Origin: Nigrospora sphaerica
Taxonomy: Eukaryota > Ascomycota > Sordariomycetes > Amphisphaeriales > Apiosporaceae
Direction: 5' to 3'
Assembly: GCA_018287875.1 (NCBI GenBank)
Contig: JAGVVL010000002.1
Coordinates: 7,068,001-7,132,000, forward strand
Length of the DNA stretch: 64,000 nucleotides
The translations under genes were made by a program, and so were the position numbers. Below are positions 20,634 through 31,969 of this stretch, piece after piece. The first letter of the stretch is position 1. Each line of letters starts with the position of its first letter. The notes below the pieces were generated by a model. It was given only the letters and a program-made list of their open reading frames with translations. It searched no databases and was not told where the DNA came from.

Positions 20634-22885
20634 GAGGGCGTGCCGAGCAAGAAACAGGGTCGAATATGGAATAAGGTGAGGAGCAAACAAGGTTTCTGCA
20701 AGGAACGAAGAGGGTAATGGTTCGCCGAGAAGGCGAGGCGCCTCGGAGAGCCCCGAAGCAGCCGTTATCGGGATCCTAACCTCGGGCGATCCGCCCCGTA
20801 ATGTCCCCACAACCTCGTCATCTAGACTGGAAAGGGCAGGTGGGCAACTGGAAGGAAGCCATCATCACGCACCCGGTGGAGTAGCGGTTCCGATTGCTCC
20901 AGATCCGCTGGTCCCAGCGGTTATTCTTACAGCAACATCTCCTGCGATCGCGCACACGCACCATGGGTGATTATACCCACTGTCGCCGTGGCGTCGCCGT
21001 GGGCGGGTCTGCTTTCCGTGCAACACCCCGCGAGACCCATCCATGCCCGTCTATGCAATGAACAAGGATCAGACTGGCAGCGCACAGCACAACCCCGCCG
21101 TCAGCCATGCCGCCTCCGACTGAAAACCAGAGGAGAATTTGCTCCTGGGGGCTTGCACCGGAAACTAGTCATCCTTAACACCGTCACTGCAGTAGAACCC
21201 GAGTGCATCGTAGGCTCGCCTTGCTTCAAGCCCCAGCGACCGCAAGTGAGGCAAAGATGGCCTCCGAAACGAGCCAGTTATGAAAAAAAAAAATAAAGGC
21301 AGAGTCTTTGGGTAAGGCCAGGGTTAAGCTGGCGGAGCGCGCGGAGGTCGTCGCGGGACTCAGCAGGAGCGTGTCCTGTCTGGGAACCCAGCAGGACCCT
21401 TAATACTGCCTCCCTATCTTGACAAGACTGCACTGCCTTGATAACTTGCTCTTATGATTTTGAGCAAATTGAGGATGACGTACACCACGCACAAAACTTG
21501 CGCTCTCGGGACCGACCTGATATCGGGGGTTTACGCCTCTTCTATCGGGACCCATATGTTAATTTTAGAGCAGTTCTCCTGCCATGTGCATGGTTCCAAT
21601 GGAGGTGACGGCAGTCCAAAGACCACGTAGGTCAACAGTTATGAAATCTCATATGCTACGTGCGAGGTTGAAAGCCTCGTGGCGGATAAGGGCCTGGAAA
21701 GATGTGGTCTTACGCTACGCGTGCCCCGGCTTGTCCCGGACCCAGCGGTTTCCTGTCCCGCGCTCAGCTTGGAATGGAACGAACTATCGTAGAGCACGAA
21801 CAAAAAACCATACCGGCGTGATCAAGTCTAAGATCGTGCCGCGGCGGTGTCACTTTTGAATCACAATTATGCGAGGAAAAAACTGCTAGACGTGATTTCC
21901 AGCGATTCATTGAGGCATTGCTCGTATTTAACAGTCGAATTCCTAGATCAGAAAATGCAGGCTTCCAAGCGGATCAGCGATACTGCTGGTTTCCCAGCGC
22001 GTCATGGAGATCCCGCTGCTTTCTAGGCCCATTTTGTAACTCGGGGTAAAGTGACTGGCATATCCCTTATCATCATACCTTTTCTTGGTAAGTAGATGCC
22101 CCTTATTAATTACATGCTTCTCTTAAACTGTTTGGTTTCGCAATTCCGAAGAAGTCGGAGTGGATGTAGAATTCCGCGCATGGCGGCTTCTTTTACTATT
22201 TTGGCAGCGTACACCCAAACTACTTTGTAGGCTGGATTTTGTGGGGATTATGTAGAGGCGAAAAGAGGTGGGAATATCTCGGGCCCCTCGAGGTGTAGGC
22301 ATCCCTTGCCGATCTGTTTTATGCCTGAGGATATAGATAGACTATTATAATGACGACACTCGTCGCCGAGTTACATGTTGAAGCTGGGGCCGGCAGAGAT
22401 CTTTTAGAAATGCTTTGGGTAAAATGGAAGCAGTTATTAGTGAATGATACTGGTCTCTGGATTCGCCTCCCTTGTTCCAGACCTACCGCCTTCTTTTATA
22501 TCCCGTCGCTTACTATTCGCGTCTTCCCGAGAAGGTCTCGCACACGGATCCGTGATACTTGTGCGCTTACAACAAGGTACCATTGTATTGAAGTTCGTAG
22601 CAATGAGCTATCGATAGATTGTAGCAAGTCGGAAACCTAAAAGCGATAGCCTCACTCCTGAAGGACAAGTAGTAATGGTTCCCCATTGCCTTCATCCACG
22701 ATTTGGTGTGACATGCCATCCTCTTCCAGAGGCAAACTTCTCAGCAGGTCCAGGTCGGGAGAGCAGCATGGCCAGTGTGACGGGCATGCTCAGATTGCCC
22801 GCCACGCGTCGACCATCCGGTCTTGTCTACTCGGTGGCCAATTCTGGTATAGAAAGGGACAACCGGCCTTGAAAAAAGGCACGTG
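20634..22885. other. Intergenic, nothing recognised
   Basis: About 2.25 kb. An A-run of about 10 lies near 21285. The stretch 21.8-22.6 kb is moderately AT-rich, but no transposase-like or other family sequence could be read in it. Confidence 0.5.
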
Positions 22886-24337
22886 CTAAAATACAGTACC
22901 GCCTACGCCTTGTTGAAGCCTATGCAGGCGATCCTCGGTCATCTCAAAGCACTCGGGCAAGCTGGTTGCGCTCCACTCGCCGCCCATCATCAGCTTGACG
23001 AGGCCAGGAGCACACGTGAAGATACGGGCCATTCCTGCATGCGTGTTAGCGATCATTCGAGGGGAGGGAACTTTCGTCCTGAACGTACCGTGACCGTTGA
23101 AACCGGCGCAGACCCAATTGCCCGGCATGTCGGTGACGTGCCCCACAAAGGGCACCGAGTCGGGCGTCATGCCCAGGATGCCGGTCCAGCTCTGCCGGAG
23201 GCCCTCGCCCTCACCAAGCGTCTCCCGGCTGCAGGCGGGGAAGCATGCCTCGAAGTTGACGAGGGCGTCCTCCTGGACCTCGGGGTGGACGATGCTGTCA
23301 TCGGGCACCAGTCGGCTTTCCGACGCCGCCTTGCTGATGGTCGGGCTGTTCAGCGGGGCGCCGAGGATGAGGACGCCGTCGGGCCGCCGCTGAGCGACCG
23401 AGTAGAAGTGCTTAAGGCCGTGGCGAAGGGACATGGTGCTCGCCAGCTTGTGCGGGCCGTCCAGCGACGGCGGGGGGAAGAAGGCGTGGGCCTGGGCGCG
23501 CGTCGGCGTGACCAAGCCCGCCAGCCGCGGAAGCAGGTGTGACGCGAAAGCGTTGGTGCAGTGAACCACGGCCGCCGCCGTGATTGTGCCCCGTGGGGTG
23601 CCAATCTCCCAGAGCGTCTTTTCCGGCGTCGAGGAGGCCGACGCGGAGAGGGTCTGCGCCGGGCAGTGGGTGTACAGCCGGGCCCCCTTCTCGATGGCCT
23701 GCTTCAGCAGCCACTGCGCCAGCTTGGCGGGGTGACTCGAGCCCGCGGGCCATTCGTAAGCCGCGACGGCCTTCATAACGCCCGTCCGGCGTCGAGCCTC
23801 GTCGCCTTCATAGAACTTGATGTGGGAGACATCGCCCCCGGCGGCCTGGAACTCCTCGAGGGACTGGGCGTTGAAGTCGGCGAACTCCTGGGTGAGGCAG
23901 ACGTCAAAGGTGGTGGTGGGGTTGAAGTCGCACTCGACTTGGTGCTGCTTCACAAAGTCATCGAGTCTCTGGAAGACAAGACGCTCGTTGGCAATGATCT
24001 TGAGCGCCTGCTCGGTGCCGTGCAAGCGTTTGTAGACCTGGAAACCGCGGAAGGCATCGGGGCGGACATGTCCCGCATTCCTCGAACTTGCACCGCTGGC
24101 AGCCTCCCTGGCTTCCAGGATGACGATGTCGGCGGCCGGGATTCCCTGGTCAATGAGCTCGAAGGCAGTCAGGGCACCCGAGATGCCGGAGCCAATGACA
24201 ACGTAGGGAGAACTGGCCGGCACCGTCTCTTCCCGGTTCGCGTTGAGATAGGGGAATGACCTCGTGGTGTGCTGCCAGAAGGACAGGGAGGGCCGGGGGA
24301 CGGGCAGGTCGATCTGCTGCTCCACAAGCAGGGGCAT
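22886..24337 (-). CDS. FAD-dependent oxidoreductase, DAO (amine/amino-acid oxidase) family
   Basis: Exons 24337-23089 and 23034-22886 (intron 54 nt) give 465 aa. The FAD-binding Rossmann motif VIGSGISGALTAFELIDQG lies at residues 47-65, followed by a glutamate strand end (ILEAREAASGASSRNAGH) typical of the DAO family. Near the C-terminus WTGILGMTPDSVPFVG and CAGFNGHGMA are the closing FAD contacts; the second is created by the splice. The family oxidises secondary or primary amines such as sarcosine, proline or D-amino acids. No signal peptide is present, so the protein is cytosolic or peroxisomal; the last residues (GGTVF) are not a clear PTS1. The first ATG in frame is 24337; only a GTG lies further upstream. 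It is divergent from an MFS transporter, a common pairing for uptake and use of a nitrogen compound. Confidence 0.92.
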   Translation of the reverse strand: MPLLVEQQIDLPVPRPSLSFWQHTTRSFPYLNANREETVPASSPYVVIGSGISGALTAFELIDQGIPAADIVILEAREAASGASSRNAGHVRPDAFRGFQVYKRLHGTEQALKIIANERLVFQRLDDFVKQHQVECDFNPTTTFDVCLTQEFADFNAQSLEEFQAAGGDVSHIKFYEGDEARRRTGVMKAVAAYEWPAGSSHPAKLAQWLLKQAIEKGARLYTHCPAQTLSASASSTPEKTLWEIGTPRGTITAAAVVHCTNAFASHLLPRLAGLVTPTRAQAHAFFPPPSLDGPHKLASTMSLRHGLKHFYSVAQRRPDGVLILGAPLNSPTISKAASESRLVPDDSIVHPEVQEDALVNFEACFPACSRETLGEGEGLRQSWTGILGMTPDSVPFVGHVTDMPGNWVCAGFNGHGTFRTKVPSPRMIANTHAGMARIFTCAPGLVKLMMGGEWSATSLPECFEMTEDRLHRLQQGVGGTVF

Positions 24338-25437
24338 CGTGGTCGAGAGAAGCACTGAGGGCGCGCTTGGCTGCACGCTTGGCTGCGTGAGGAGACGTTT
24401 TGGGTAGGATGAAGCGAACGCAACGGGCAGGGCGTATTGCCTAGCGATCGTAGAAATATATACCTAGAGAACGTGAATTACTAATGCAAGGACGGATGCT
24501 CCCGACTGCAGCCCGAGGCTATCTCCGCGATGTTTATATACTAGGTATAAAATGCGGGGGAGGTCGGCGTGCCTGCCGACGTCGCCTCGCCGTCTCCTGC
24601 GATGCACTGCAAGTTGCGAAACCGAGCGTGTAGTGGCAGGAGGTCTGCCTGAATGCATCGGTCGCATCCAATCAACCAGGTATAATTCCTCCCCGCCACA
24701 ACTTTGCTGACCGTTGTGAAGATCAAGTAATAGCGAGGTAGGCAGGTAAGGTGAAGCTATCGATGTTGATTTTGCACTTGGCCTTTCGGCCCCCTCATCC
24801 GGGGGCGATAATTCCAGTGGTATGAGCGTGGATACGACGAAGCAGGTGCGACCCTGTGGCCGCTCCGACAGCGGTTCTTGGCAATGAATGGATCAGCCCT
24901 CTGGTAAGAAGCAGTGGACCTTATGTCCTAGATACTTGCCTGTAGTTTTAGGTTCAATGGGGTTCCTGGGGGAGGAGGGATCATCCCCACAAGATAAGCA
25001 GAGCCAACAGGCCCGCCTGTGACTCGTGCGTGGGCAAAAGATGGCGGGGTTTCCATTCAGATATTACCCAATGCCAGTGGAGTCGGGCCAACAGCGGAAG
25101 TGATAGCGATAGATGTCGGCATCTCTGCGATCTCCGCCTACCGGGGGGTGGGAAGGGCAAGTGCCACCACGGCAGCAGCTGGAAAGAGGAATGAACAGCC
25201 GCCACTCTCGTCCGCCCTTCGGCCTAATTCCCGGCCATTGGGGAAGGGGCGGCCGAGCACGCGAGATCAAATCTCCTCCTCCCACGCAATGCAATAGAAA
25301 CTTATTCCCTCTTTTGCCCGGTTCAAATCCTCTCTTCAGTAGCAGCATACTGGGTCACCCGCCTGCGTTTTGAGGTTTCCTTCCTGTCCATCGATCCACT
25401 TGCTGGTCCGTCAGGAAGCGCCGAGACCGCGACAATC
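24338..25437. promoter_or_regulatory. Shared divergent promoter region, oxidoreductase and MFS transporter
   Basis: 1.1 kb between two divergently read genes. It contains HGATAR sites of the AreA/GATA type at 24806-24811, 24993-24998, 25101-25106 and 25107-25112. That number is close to chance for this length, so nitrogen control is only a suggestion. No other gene is seen. Confidence 0.35.
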
Positions 25438-27590
25438 ATGGCTTTCGGTCGCTTAGCCTTTACCCGAGGCCACAGCCATGAGCGCACGCCGGAAGAGAAG
25501 AGTCTTGTGAGACGCCTCGATCTCTTTCTCATGACCTTTGGTTGTATCTCGCAGAGTAAGTGCCCTCCACGCGTACGTGTCCGGCCCCGCGGGCAGTGAA
25601 GCTCCGCCACCAGCTAACATACTGCTGCGCTTGTGTGTAGTCATCAAGTGTAAGAGACGACATCCCGTACCTATCGCGGGCCCTTTGCTTACCACATGAG
25701 GGCCGCAGACCTGGACCAGCAGAACTTCCGAAATGCCTATGTCTCGGGTATGAAGGAGGACCTCAACCTCTATGGCAACGAGCTCAACCTGTGCGTATTT
25801 GATCTTCTGCCCACTTGTGTCCCTCGCTGCCTTTACTGAACTGATTTCGCGGTTCTAGCTTCGAGACGTACTTCAACGTCGGCTACGCCCTGCTTCTCAT
25901 CCCTTCGCAGATCATCCTGACCTATGTGCGCCCGAGCTGGTGGCTCTCTGGGTTGGAAATCACATGGGGAGTTTTGACGGGGCTCATTGCCCTCGCCCAT
26001 CGGGCCGAGCAGGTCTACCCACTGCGCTTCTTCCTCGGCCTGTGCGAGAGCAGTGCATGGCCCGGCATGATGACACTCCTTAGTAAGCAAGAGGGAAATC
26101 TCGTTGCAGCGGCGGCCGACAAAGGCGAGAAGGCTTAGTTGCTGACCGGCCCCGTGTTCAGTGCATTGGTATACTCCGACAGAGCTTGCCAAACGCATGG
26201 GTTTCTACCATTCGTGCCAGGCTGCGGGCTCCCTGATGTCGGGCGCCCTGCAGGTCGCCATCACCAACACGCTGGACGGCTCAGCCGGCCTGGCCGGCTG
26301 GCGGTGGCTTTTCGTCATCAACGCCATCATGACTGTGGTTGCGGGAGCGCTCGGCTTCTTCATGCTCCCTGATCTACCCAACGACCCGAACCCCCGCGCG
26401 TTCTGGTTCACGAATCAGGACGCGCGCATCGCCATGGAGCGTTTGGAGCGCCACGGCCGCGCCGAGCCCAAGAAGATGACCTGGGCTGGTGCCAAGTACG
26501 CAAACCCGCACCCATTTCCCTTGCCTTGGACCGGATGTGGAAGCTAACCAGATCGCAGGCGCACCTTCACCGGTTGGGTTGTTTACGCAGTTGCAACGCT
26601 TTATATCTCAACCGTGCTGGGCTCTTGGGGCTACGCATACTTCAGCTTGTTTCTGAAAAGTTTGAAGAACCCCGATGGATCCCCAGTGTGGCAGGTCTCG
26701 CAGGTGAACGCCATTCCCATGGGTGGAAGCGCCATCAACATCTTGTTCGGTGAGTACTGAGCCGACCGGTCCCCTCGACGTCCACGTGGAATGTCTGCTG
26801 ACAAGTGTAGTGTGGGTATGGGCGCTCCTGTCCGATCTACTAAGGACACGATGGGCTCTTATAGTTGCCCAAGGTTGGTGCCTTTTCTGTCGCCTCTTCT
26901 GAAAGCGGGAACCTCCCGGCTAACCATCTCCCAGCTGTTATTGGACTTGTCCCCTGCATAGCAATGTCGATCTGGACAACGTATCCGGATACCACACCAT
27001 TAGCTGCGGCTTACGCAAGCTACTTCATCTCGTATACGTGCCTCGGTACTGCGCCTCTGATTTTCGCTTGGCTGTCCGACCTGTAAGTCTGCATCAAAAT
27101 GCCAACGCAACAGTCACCCGCTGACTGAACCACTCCATAGGCTTCCTCAAGACCCTGAATCGAGGACACTTATTGTCGGCGTCTCCATTGCGTTTTATTA
27201 CGCAATTTCAGCTTGGAGTCAAGTGCTAGTCTGGCCGGCCAGCCAGGCTCCGTTTTGTAAGAACGCCAGCCCGGCATTTCCGGGTGTCGAACACCCCTCG
27301 CTGACCCCTTCGCCCAGACAAGTACGGGTGGCAGTCCGCCATTGCACTCTGGGTTCTCGCCATTGCCATGGCTTGCATCCTGCGCTTCGTGGATGTCAAG
27401 TATTTACGGTAGGTTCTTCCTCCCAGACGATAATCGGGAGGCAAAGCTGACACCCCCTAGCCCCCAGCGTGAAGCATTCCATGCCACACTTATTGAGAGC
27501 AACAAGGCCGATGATACCGAACCTGCTGCTGTCGATGAAGATAACAGAAAGGGTCCCAGGGCGGTTGCTTCTGCGAGCACATCTGCCTGA
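25438..27590 (+). CDS. MFS transporter, ACS family (allantoate/pantothenate-type)
   Basis: Eleven exons: 25438-25555, 25641-25649, 25709-25790, 25859-26082, 26162-26495, 26559-26749, 26811-26873, 26935-27082, 27141-27256, 27318-27408, 27461-27590; 501 aa. All ten joins keep frame and rebuild family sequence. Exon 2 is only 9 nt and is needed for CISQIIKYLDQQNFRNAYVSG, the conserved loop after the first membrane helix. Later marks are CESSAWPGMMTLL (helix 4), WYTPTELAKRMGFYHS (loop 4-5) and a long helix-7 start GWVVYAVATLY. The group resembles fungal anion:cation symporters such as Dal5 and the pantothenate carriers Fen2/Liz1; the substrate is probably a small organic acid, vitamin or ureide. 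It is divergent from the FAD oxidoreductase. Because of the micro-exon and ten introns, automatic models are likely to break it. Confidence 0.92.
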
Positions 27591-28414
27591 ACCCATCTGG
27601 TGCCAAGATTGCTTTGGTCAACAAAGATCTGTCAGTGGCAGTAGCGCAGGTAGCATAGGATCGTCTGCTTAAAAGAAATAAGGCGTGGCTGTGGCTAGCC
27701 CTACGGGCCGATACCCGGCGGCTTCCGAACAAGGCGCATGGCTGGCTCATGAAGCTGAATCCTTCAAACCTGACTCCCTGGACGGGCGCTACCCCCAAAG
27801 ACGGTACGTACACAGGAGATGAAATAATGACACGAATCTTTATGATGAATAAATCAATTCGTCTATGTATAGCCAGCGCGTCCGACCGCTTTGTCTCCTA
27901 TCCGGGGTATTTTCATGAACAAAGCACACAAGTCGCAGGTCCGTATGGTACGTTGTAGTGCAGTGGCTGCTGCAGCCTTACCCTCCACTCATCCTGCTTG
28001 GACATATGCTATCATCACGTGGCCAACTCGTCTCTACGAGCAGTCGTGCCATAAAGCCAGTATCAACACTGATCGTTCGCTGATGCTGCGGGCCCAGTGA
28101 TCTAGACACTAATTCCGAATGTGTTAGGTATTTACTGCTTGTAACATGTAATCTGTGGAGGCAAACCACCACTTTCCATTCAGGCTAATGGGCACTTGCT
28201 TCTAAGCACGCTGGTGTTGGCCGGATACCAAAATCAAAACGACGGTAAGCGCCCTCCCTAGCAGCTCCGAGAGATGTTATTGATGACAGACGATGAGACC
28301 TAAGCCAGTTTGGCTCGAGTGCCCTTGTTACTATCCGGGCCACGGACCAAACATCACCCCCATTCTCTCAACCCTTCCGAGGGGGGGGGCCCAAAGAACA
28401 TCGGACCCCCCGTC
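27591..28414. other. Intergenic, nothing recognised
   Basis: About 820 bases between converging genes. Short unrelated ORFs only; a G-run lies near 28380-28388. Confidence 0.5.
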
Positions 28415-28951
28415 TCACGAACTGCGAGTGCATTTCGGCGGGTGTTTCTTCTCCCAGTCGGCCTGCAGGTAGCGCAGGACGAGCCAGGCCTGCCAGAACT
28501 CGAGGTCCTCATCGGGGTCGTCGGCGGCGGCGGCAAGGTCGCAGGAGCCGCCGGACCAGAAGGCGGCAGGGTCGTCGGCGGCGGCGCGGCGCCAGCTGTG
28601 CTGGAGGACGCGAACGACGAAGCGGGCGGCGTGGTCGAGGGGCGTCCAGCGGTCCGAGGGGGCGGCGGCGAGGGGCTGCGTGAAGGCGGCGTCGGCGAAG
28701 ACGCCGCGGAACCGGCTCCACTCGACGAGGGCGTGGAAGTCGACGGCCTCGACGCCGTGGCCCCGCGCCCGCGCCCGCGCCAGGTAGTTTTGGGCGTACT
28801 CGTCGAAAAAGGGCCGGACCGCCGGGCCCCGGGTTAGTTTCCCGTGGAGCGCCGCCGCGTCGGTGCCGGCGTCGTAGTTGAGGAACTGGCAGAGGAGGGC
28901 CGGGTTCCCGGCCACGGCCTCGGCGGCCGGCACGGGTCGGAACGGCACCAT
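28415..28951 (-). CDS. Hypothetical protein, 178 aa
   Basis: An open frame from ATG 28951 to TGA 28415 with very GC-rich third positions. The product is soluble, with no signal peptide or membrane segment. It is rich in Ala, Asp and Trp, with an FLNYDAGTDAAALHGKL start region, a helical middle (VVRVLQHSWRRAAADDPAAFW) and an aromatic end (EFWQAWLVLRYLQADWEKK). The regular hydrophobic spacing and Trp content look protein-like, but the region is GC-rich enough to keep several frames open, and a 241-aa ORF overlaps in another minus frame. I do not recognise a family. The gene sits downstream of the broken P450 on the same strand. Start context is weak (C at -3). Confidence 0.5.
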   Translation of the reverse strand: MVPFRPVPAAEAVAGNPALLCQFLNYDAGTDAAALHGKLTRGPAVRPFFDEYAQNYLARARARGHGVEAVDFHALVEWSRFRGVFADAAFTQPLAAAPSDRWTPLDHAARFVVRVLQHSWRRAAADDPAAFWSGGSCDLAAAADDPDEDLEFWQAWLVLRYLQADWEKKHPPKCTRSS

Positions 28952-29485
28952 GAGATTTCGATTCCGCCGGGGCGCACACGAAAGAGGGAAAGCAATGACA
29001 GGGCCAACGCGCCCAGGTCCACACGAGAAAAGGGGCGGTGCGAGGTTCGGTCACAGTGCCATGAGGGAGGGTTTGGGCCACGAATACGCGAGGGGAAGAG
29101 AATGGTATTGTACAAGAGGGCGGTGGAGACAAATGAGGTGCCATTATGCTGGGACGGGGGGAGAAAGCGGCCACAAGGCGGTTTGTCTCACAATGCCACA
29201 AGAGGCCAACCCATATGCAGGCTCGCGCCGGCAAGACTCATCGCCAGCCAACCGCGTCCCCGACTCGCCGACCGCGGCACGGCGGATACTATTACACCAC
29301 ATGCGGGAACCCGAATTTGGACTCGCCAAAAGGGGAGGAGGGGCTACGTGACGCAGTCCCCACACCCTCGGACGTTTGCGCATGAGCGGAATCTGCGTGC
29401 GCCGCCGCCACTCCTGCCTCATTTGCGCGTTCCTCCCCTCCCCAGCGAAGCCAGTACGACCGCGCACGCGCGGTGGCGGGACGCC
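28952..29485. other. Intergenic, nothing recognised
   Basis: About 530 bases between the 178-aa ORF and the P450 remnant; overlapping frames here are composition artefacts. Confidence 0.45.
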
Positions 29486-31260
29486 TTAGGCCTTGGGCGA
29501 CCGGAGGCGGACATGGACGGGAAGGTCGTCCTTGGGCGAGGACAGACCGACCACGGAACGGTAGACGCGGTCCCCGTTCAAGGTCGAGGGGGTTTCGTGG
29601 GTTTTGCCTCTGCGTGCGGTGTCAGCCATCGGTCTCGTTGCAAAGCACCACGGTGTCTTAGTCTCACCTCATGGCATCCCAGTCCGCCCAGGCACACTCG
29701 ACGTCAATTTCCCGAACCGTGAACAGCAGCGCCATGCGAAGCTCGATCAAGGTGACCTCCTCTGTCATCACCGGGAGTTAGCAATGTCCCGAACAAGGTG
29801 TCCGTGGGGTAATGTTGCAGGCGGCCTGGCGCCAACACGACACACAAGCAAAGGGAAAGGGGGCACGGCGGGAAGCAACCGTGCCGGAGAGGACAATGAG
29901 GATGGCTACTTACGCCCGATACAGTTCATGGGCCCGTAATCAAAGGGCCGCCACACGTACGGGATTGGGTACAGCGGGTCGCCCTCGGGGACCAGCCAGC
30001 GCTCGGGAACGAAGTCGTTGGCGCGCGGCCAGTGGTCGGGGTGGTAGTGCATCATGGCGGTGCCCGTGATGGTCGCAAACCCATCGGTCGGGTAGCGCGA
30101 GCCGTCCCGGGCGACGAAGACGAGGTCGGGCAAGCCCTCGCGGGCCGTGGCGGCGATGGGCACGAGGCGCAGGACCTCCTTGATGACGGCGCTGGTGCAG
30201 GGCAGGGCGTTCAGCATGGCCGGGTTCTCGAACACGGCCTGGCGGGCGACGGCGGGGTCGGGCCCAAAGACCCTGTCGTGCTCGGCGCGCAGCTTCTCCA
30301 CCACCCCGGGGGCCCGGGACAGGTAGTAAAAGGCCCAGGTGATGCTCGTCGCCGTCGTGTCGTGCCCGGCGAACAGGAATTGCACCGTGAGGCTCAAGAC
30401 GTCGCGGAGGTACTCTGCAGACGAGGCGGAGCCTTTGAGGTTGCCCGTCTCGTTGTCCAACTCCTTGGTCGCCAGTTGAATCTGAAGACGCAAGTTTTAG
30501 TGCTTGGCCGCGCCCTCATGGCACCCAAGAGTGGCCGCTTACCACCGTCTTCTGCGTTGTCGCCTGCTCCGCGCCGACCTGCTTCAGGATCTGAGGCACG
30601 AGGAGCTTCCGGAACGAGCGGTGGCACTTCCAGCCTTCGTATCGCCAGAGGGGGTTCAGCCGTCTGGGCAGAGTCCTCAGGTCCTTGAACATGACGTGCC
30701 TCAGCAGCATCGTCCGCAGGGTGGACTGCCGCTCCGTGGGCCCACTGATCTGTTCATCGAGACGGATGCCCCTGAGCGGGAATCAGCATATATGCGTCAG
30801 GGGGGGTTCGACGCGGACACCCGGACAGGGCCCAGTACTCACAGAGCCACGCGACGAATAAAGTCAAACGTCAGATCCACCGATAGGGGCAGAAGCTGCA
30901 CCACTCAGCCCCAATCGCCGTTCGGACCGGCCGCGGCCTTGAGTCGATCGGCGTGGATGCCCACTTCTTCGACAAAGGTGCCCATGCGCGACTGCAAGTT
31001 CTTGGCCGAGAAGCCGGGGTTGAGGCGAGATCGCCACAGGCGGTGCAGGCTGCCCCCCCCAATCCGTAAGACTCGTTCCACCACACAGGTATTTGACGAG
31101 GTGCTTAATCATGTTGTGGCGAGGGGCGCAACGCTCCTGCACCAGCTCCTGACACATGTTGGGATCGACGATGACCGCCATGGCCTCGGCCACGCCAGCG
31201 TCGCCGCCAGGGACCAACGGTCCGTCGCCTCCAATGCGTGCAATAGTCCCATGGTGAGTG
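29486..31260 (-). pseudogene. Cytochrome P450, broken and 5'-truncated
   Basis: Exons from the 3' end: 29486-29609, 29668-29761, 29914-30481, 30543-30771 and about 30843-31260; the four joins between them rebuild P450 sequence. The I-helix AGHDTT, the K-helix EVLR, a PERW block and the heme loop FDYGPMNCIG with its cysteine are present and intact. The upstream exon is damaged. Homology changes frame at a run of eight C at 31053-31060 (one base too many), and TGA at 30905-30907 interrupts the block between GPNGDWG and VVQLLPLSVDLTF. The membrane anchor and first roughly 100 residues were not found, so the 5' limit is arbitrary. As read it cannot give a full P450. A homopolymer sequencing error could explain the shift but not the stop. 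Confidence 0.82.
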
Positions 31261-31969
31261 CTCGGCTCAGACGAATCTCTGAACAGCGGCTTGGGAGTTT
31301 GCAAACTTGGGAGACCCAAGCGGGCCCGGCGACTTCAAATACACAAGCAGCTTCCGAGAGGCCCCGGCCGGCGTCCGGTGGTCGTGGGCGGGCAAAGTCT
31401 CGGATCTGGGCCTAGGCGGACCGCCTTGGCGGAGCGGATCTGCGATGCTGGATCGGTGGTTCACGATCTGTATACGCAGTTCGGCAATTGGGCCGCGACA
31501 CGCAGAGCATGCTCGGCCATTCACGCTCGTTCGGGTGGGTTGGGGCTGTGGGTTCCCGAGCAGCCGACCGCATACAAGTTTCTGTACACAGTATCGTGTG
31601 CGAAGCACGTACGCAAAACCCCAAGCGCCGGTAGGCTGGTCCCCCACGCACCGCCTTCGGCCCTGCTGCTCTCTTCTGGCCAAGGGACCCCCTTTTCCGT
31701 TGGTGGGCACCTTGAGGGGGGGGGAGGAGGGGTAAAACTTAATTCCGAGAAGGCCCGGCCCTTTTCCCCATGGAGCGGCGCCGGCTTGCCCCGTTGCGGC
31801 TGTGGTGGAAACCTTGATGGCGTGTGGTAGATAACATGATATCACGAGGCCCCCGACATTGCATCTGCTGGCGTTGCATTCTCGTCATATTCCGTCTATC
31901 TATGCATCGTGAGGGGAGGGGGGCGTTCCAACCCGCCGGCCCGCCGCGCCGTTGCCGCCCGCCTTCGCG
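31261..31969. other. Intergenic; expected place of the missing P450 N-terminus
   Basis: No membrane-anchor or proline-rich P450 start could be read on the minus strand. A G-run of 9 lies at about 31716. Overlapping ORFs look like GC shadows. Confidence 0.45.

Noticed and set aside
25315..25340. Sequence like a tRNA B box (GGTTCAAATCC)
   Set aside because: The flanking bases do not pair as a T-arm and no A box or acceptor stem lies at the right distance.
24338..25437. Cluster of GATA sites as proof of nitrogen control
   Set aside because: Four HGATAR sites in 1.1 kb is about what chance gives; kept only as a weak note.
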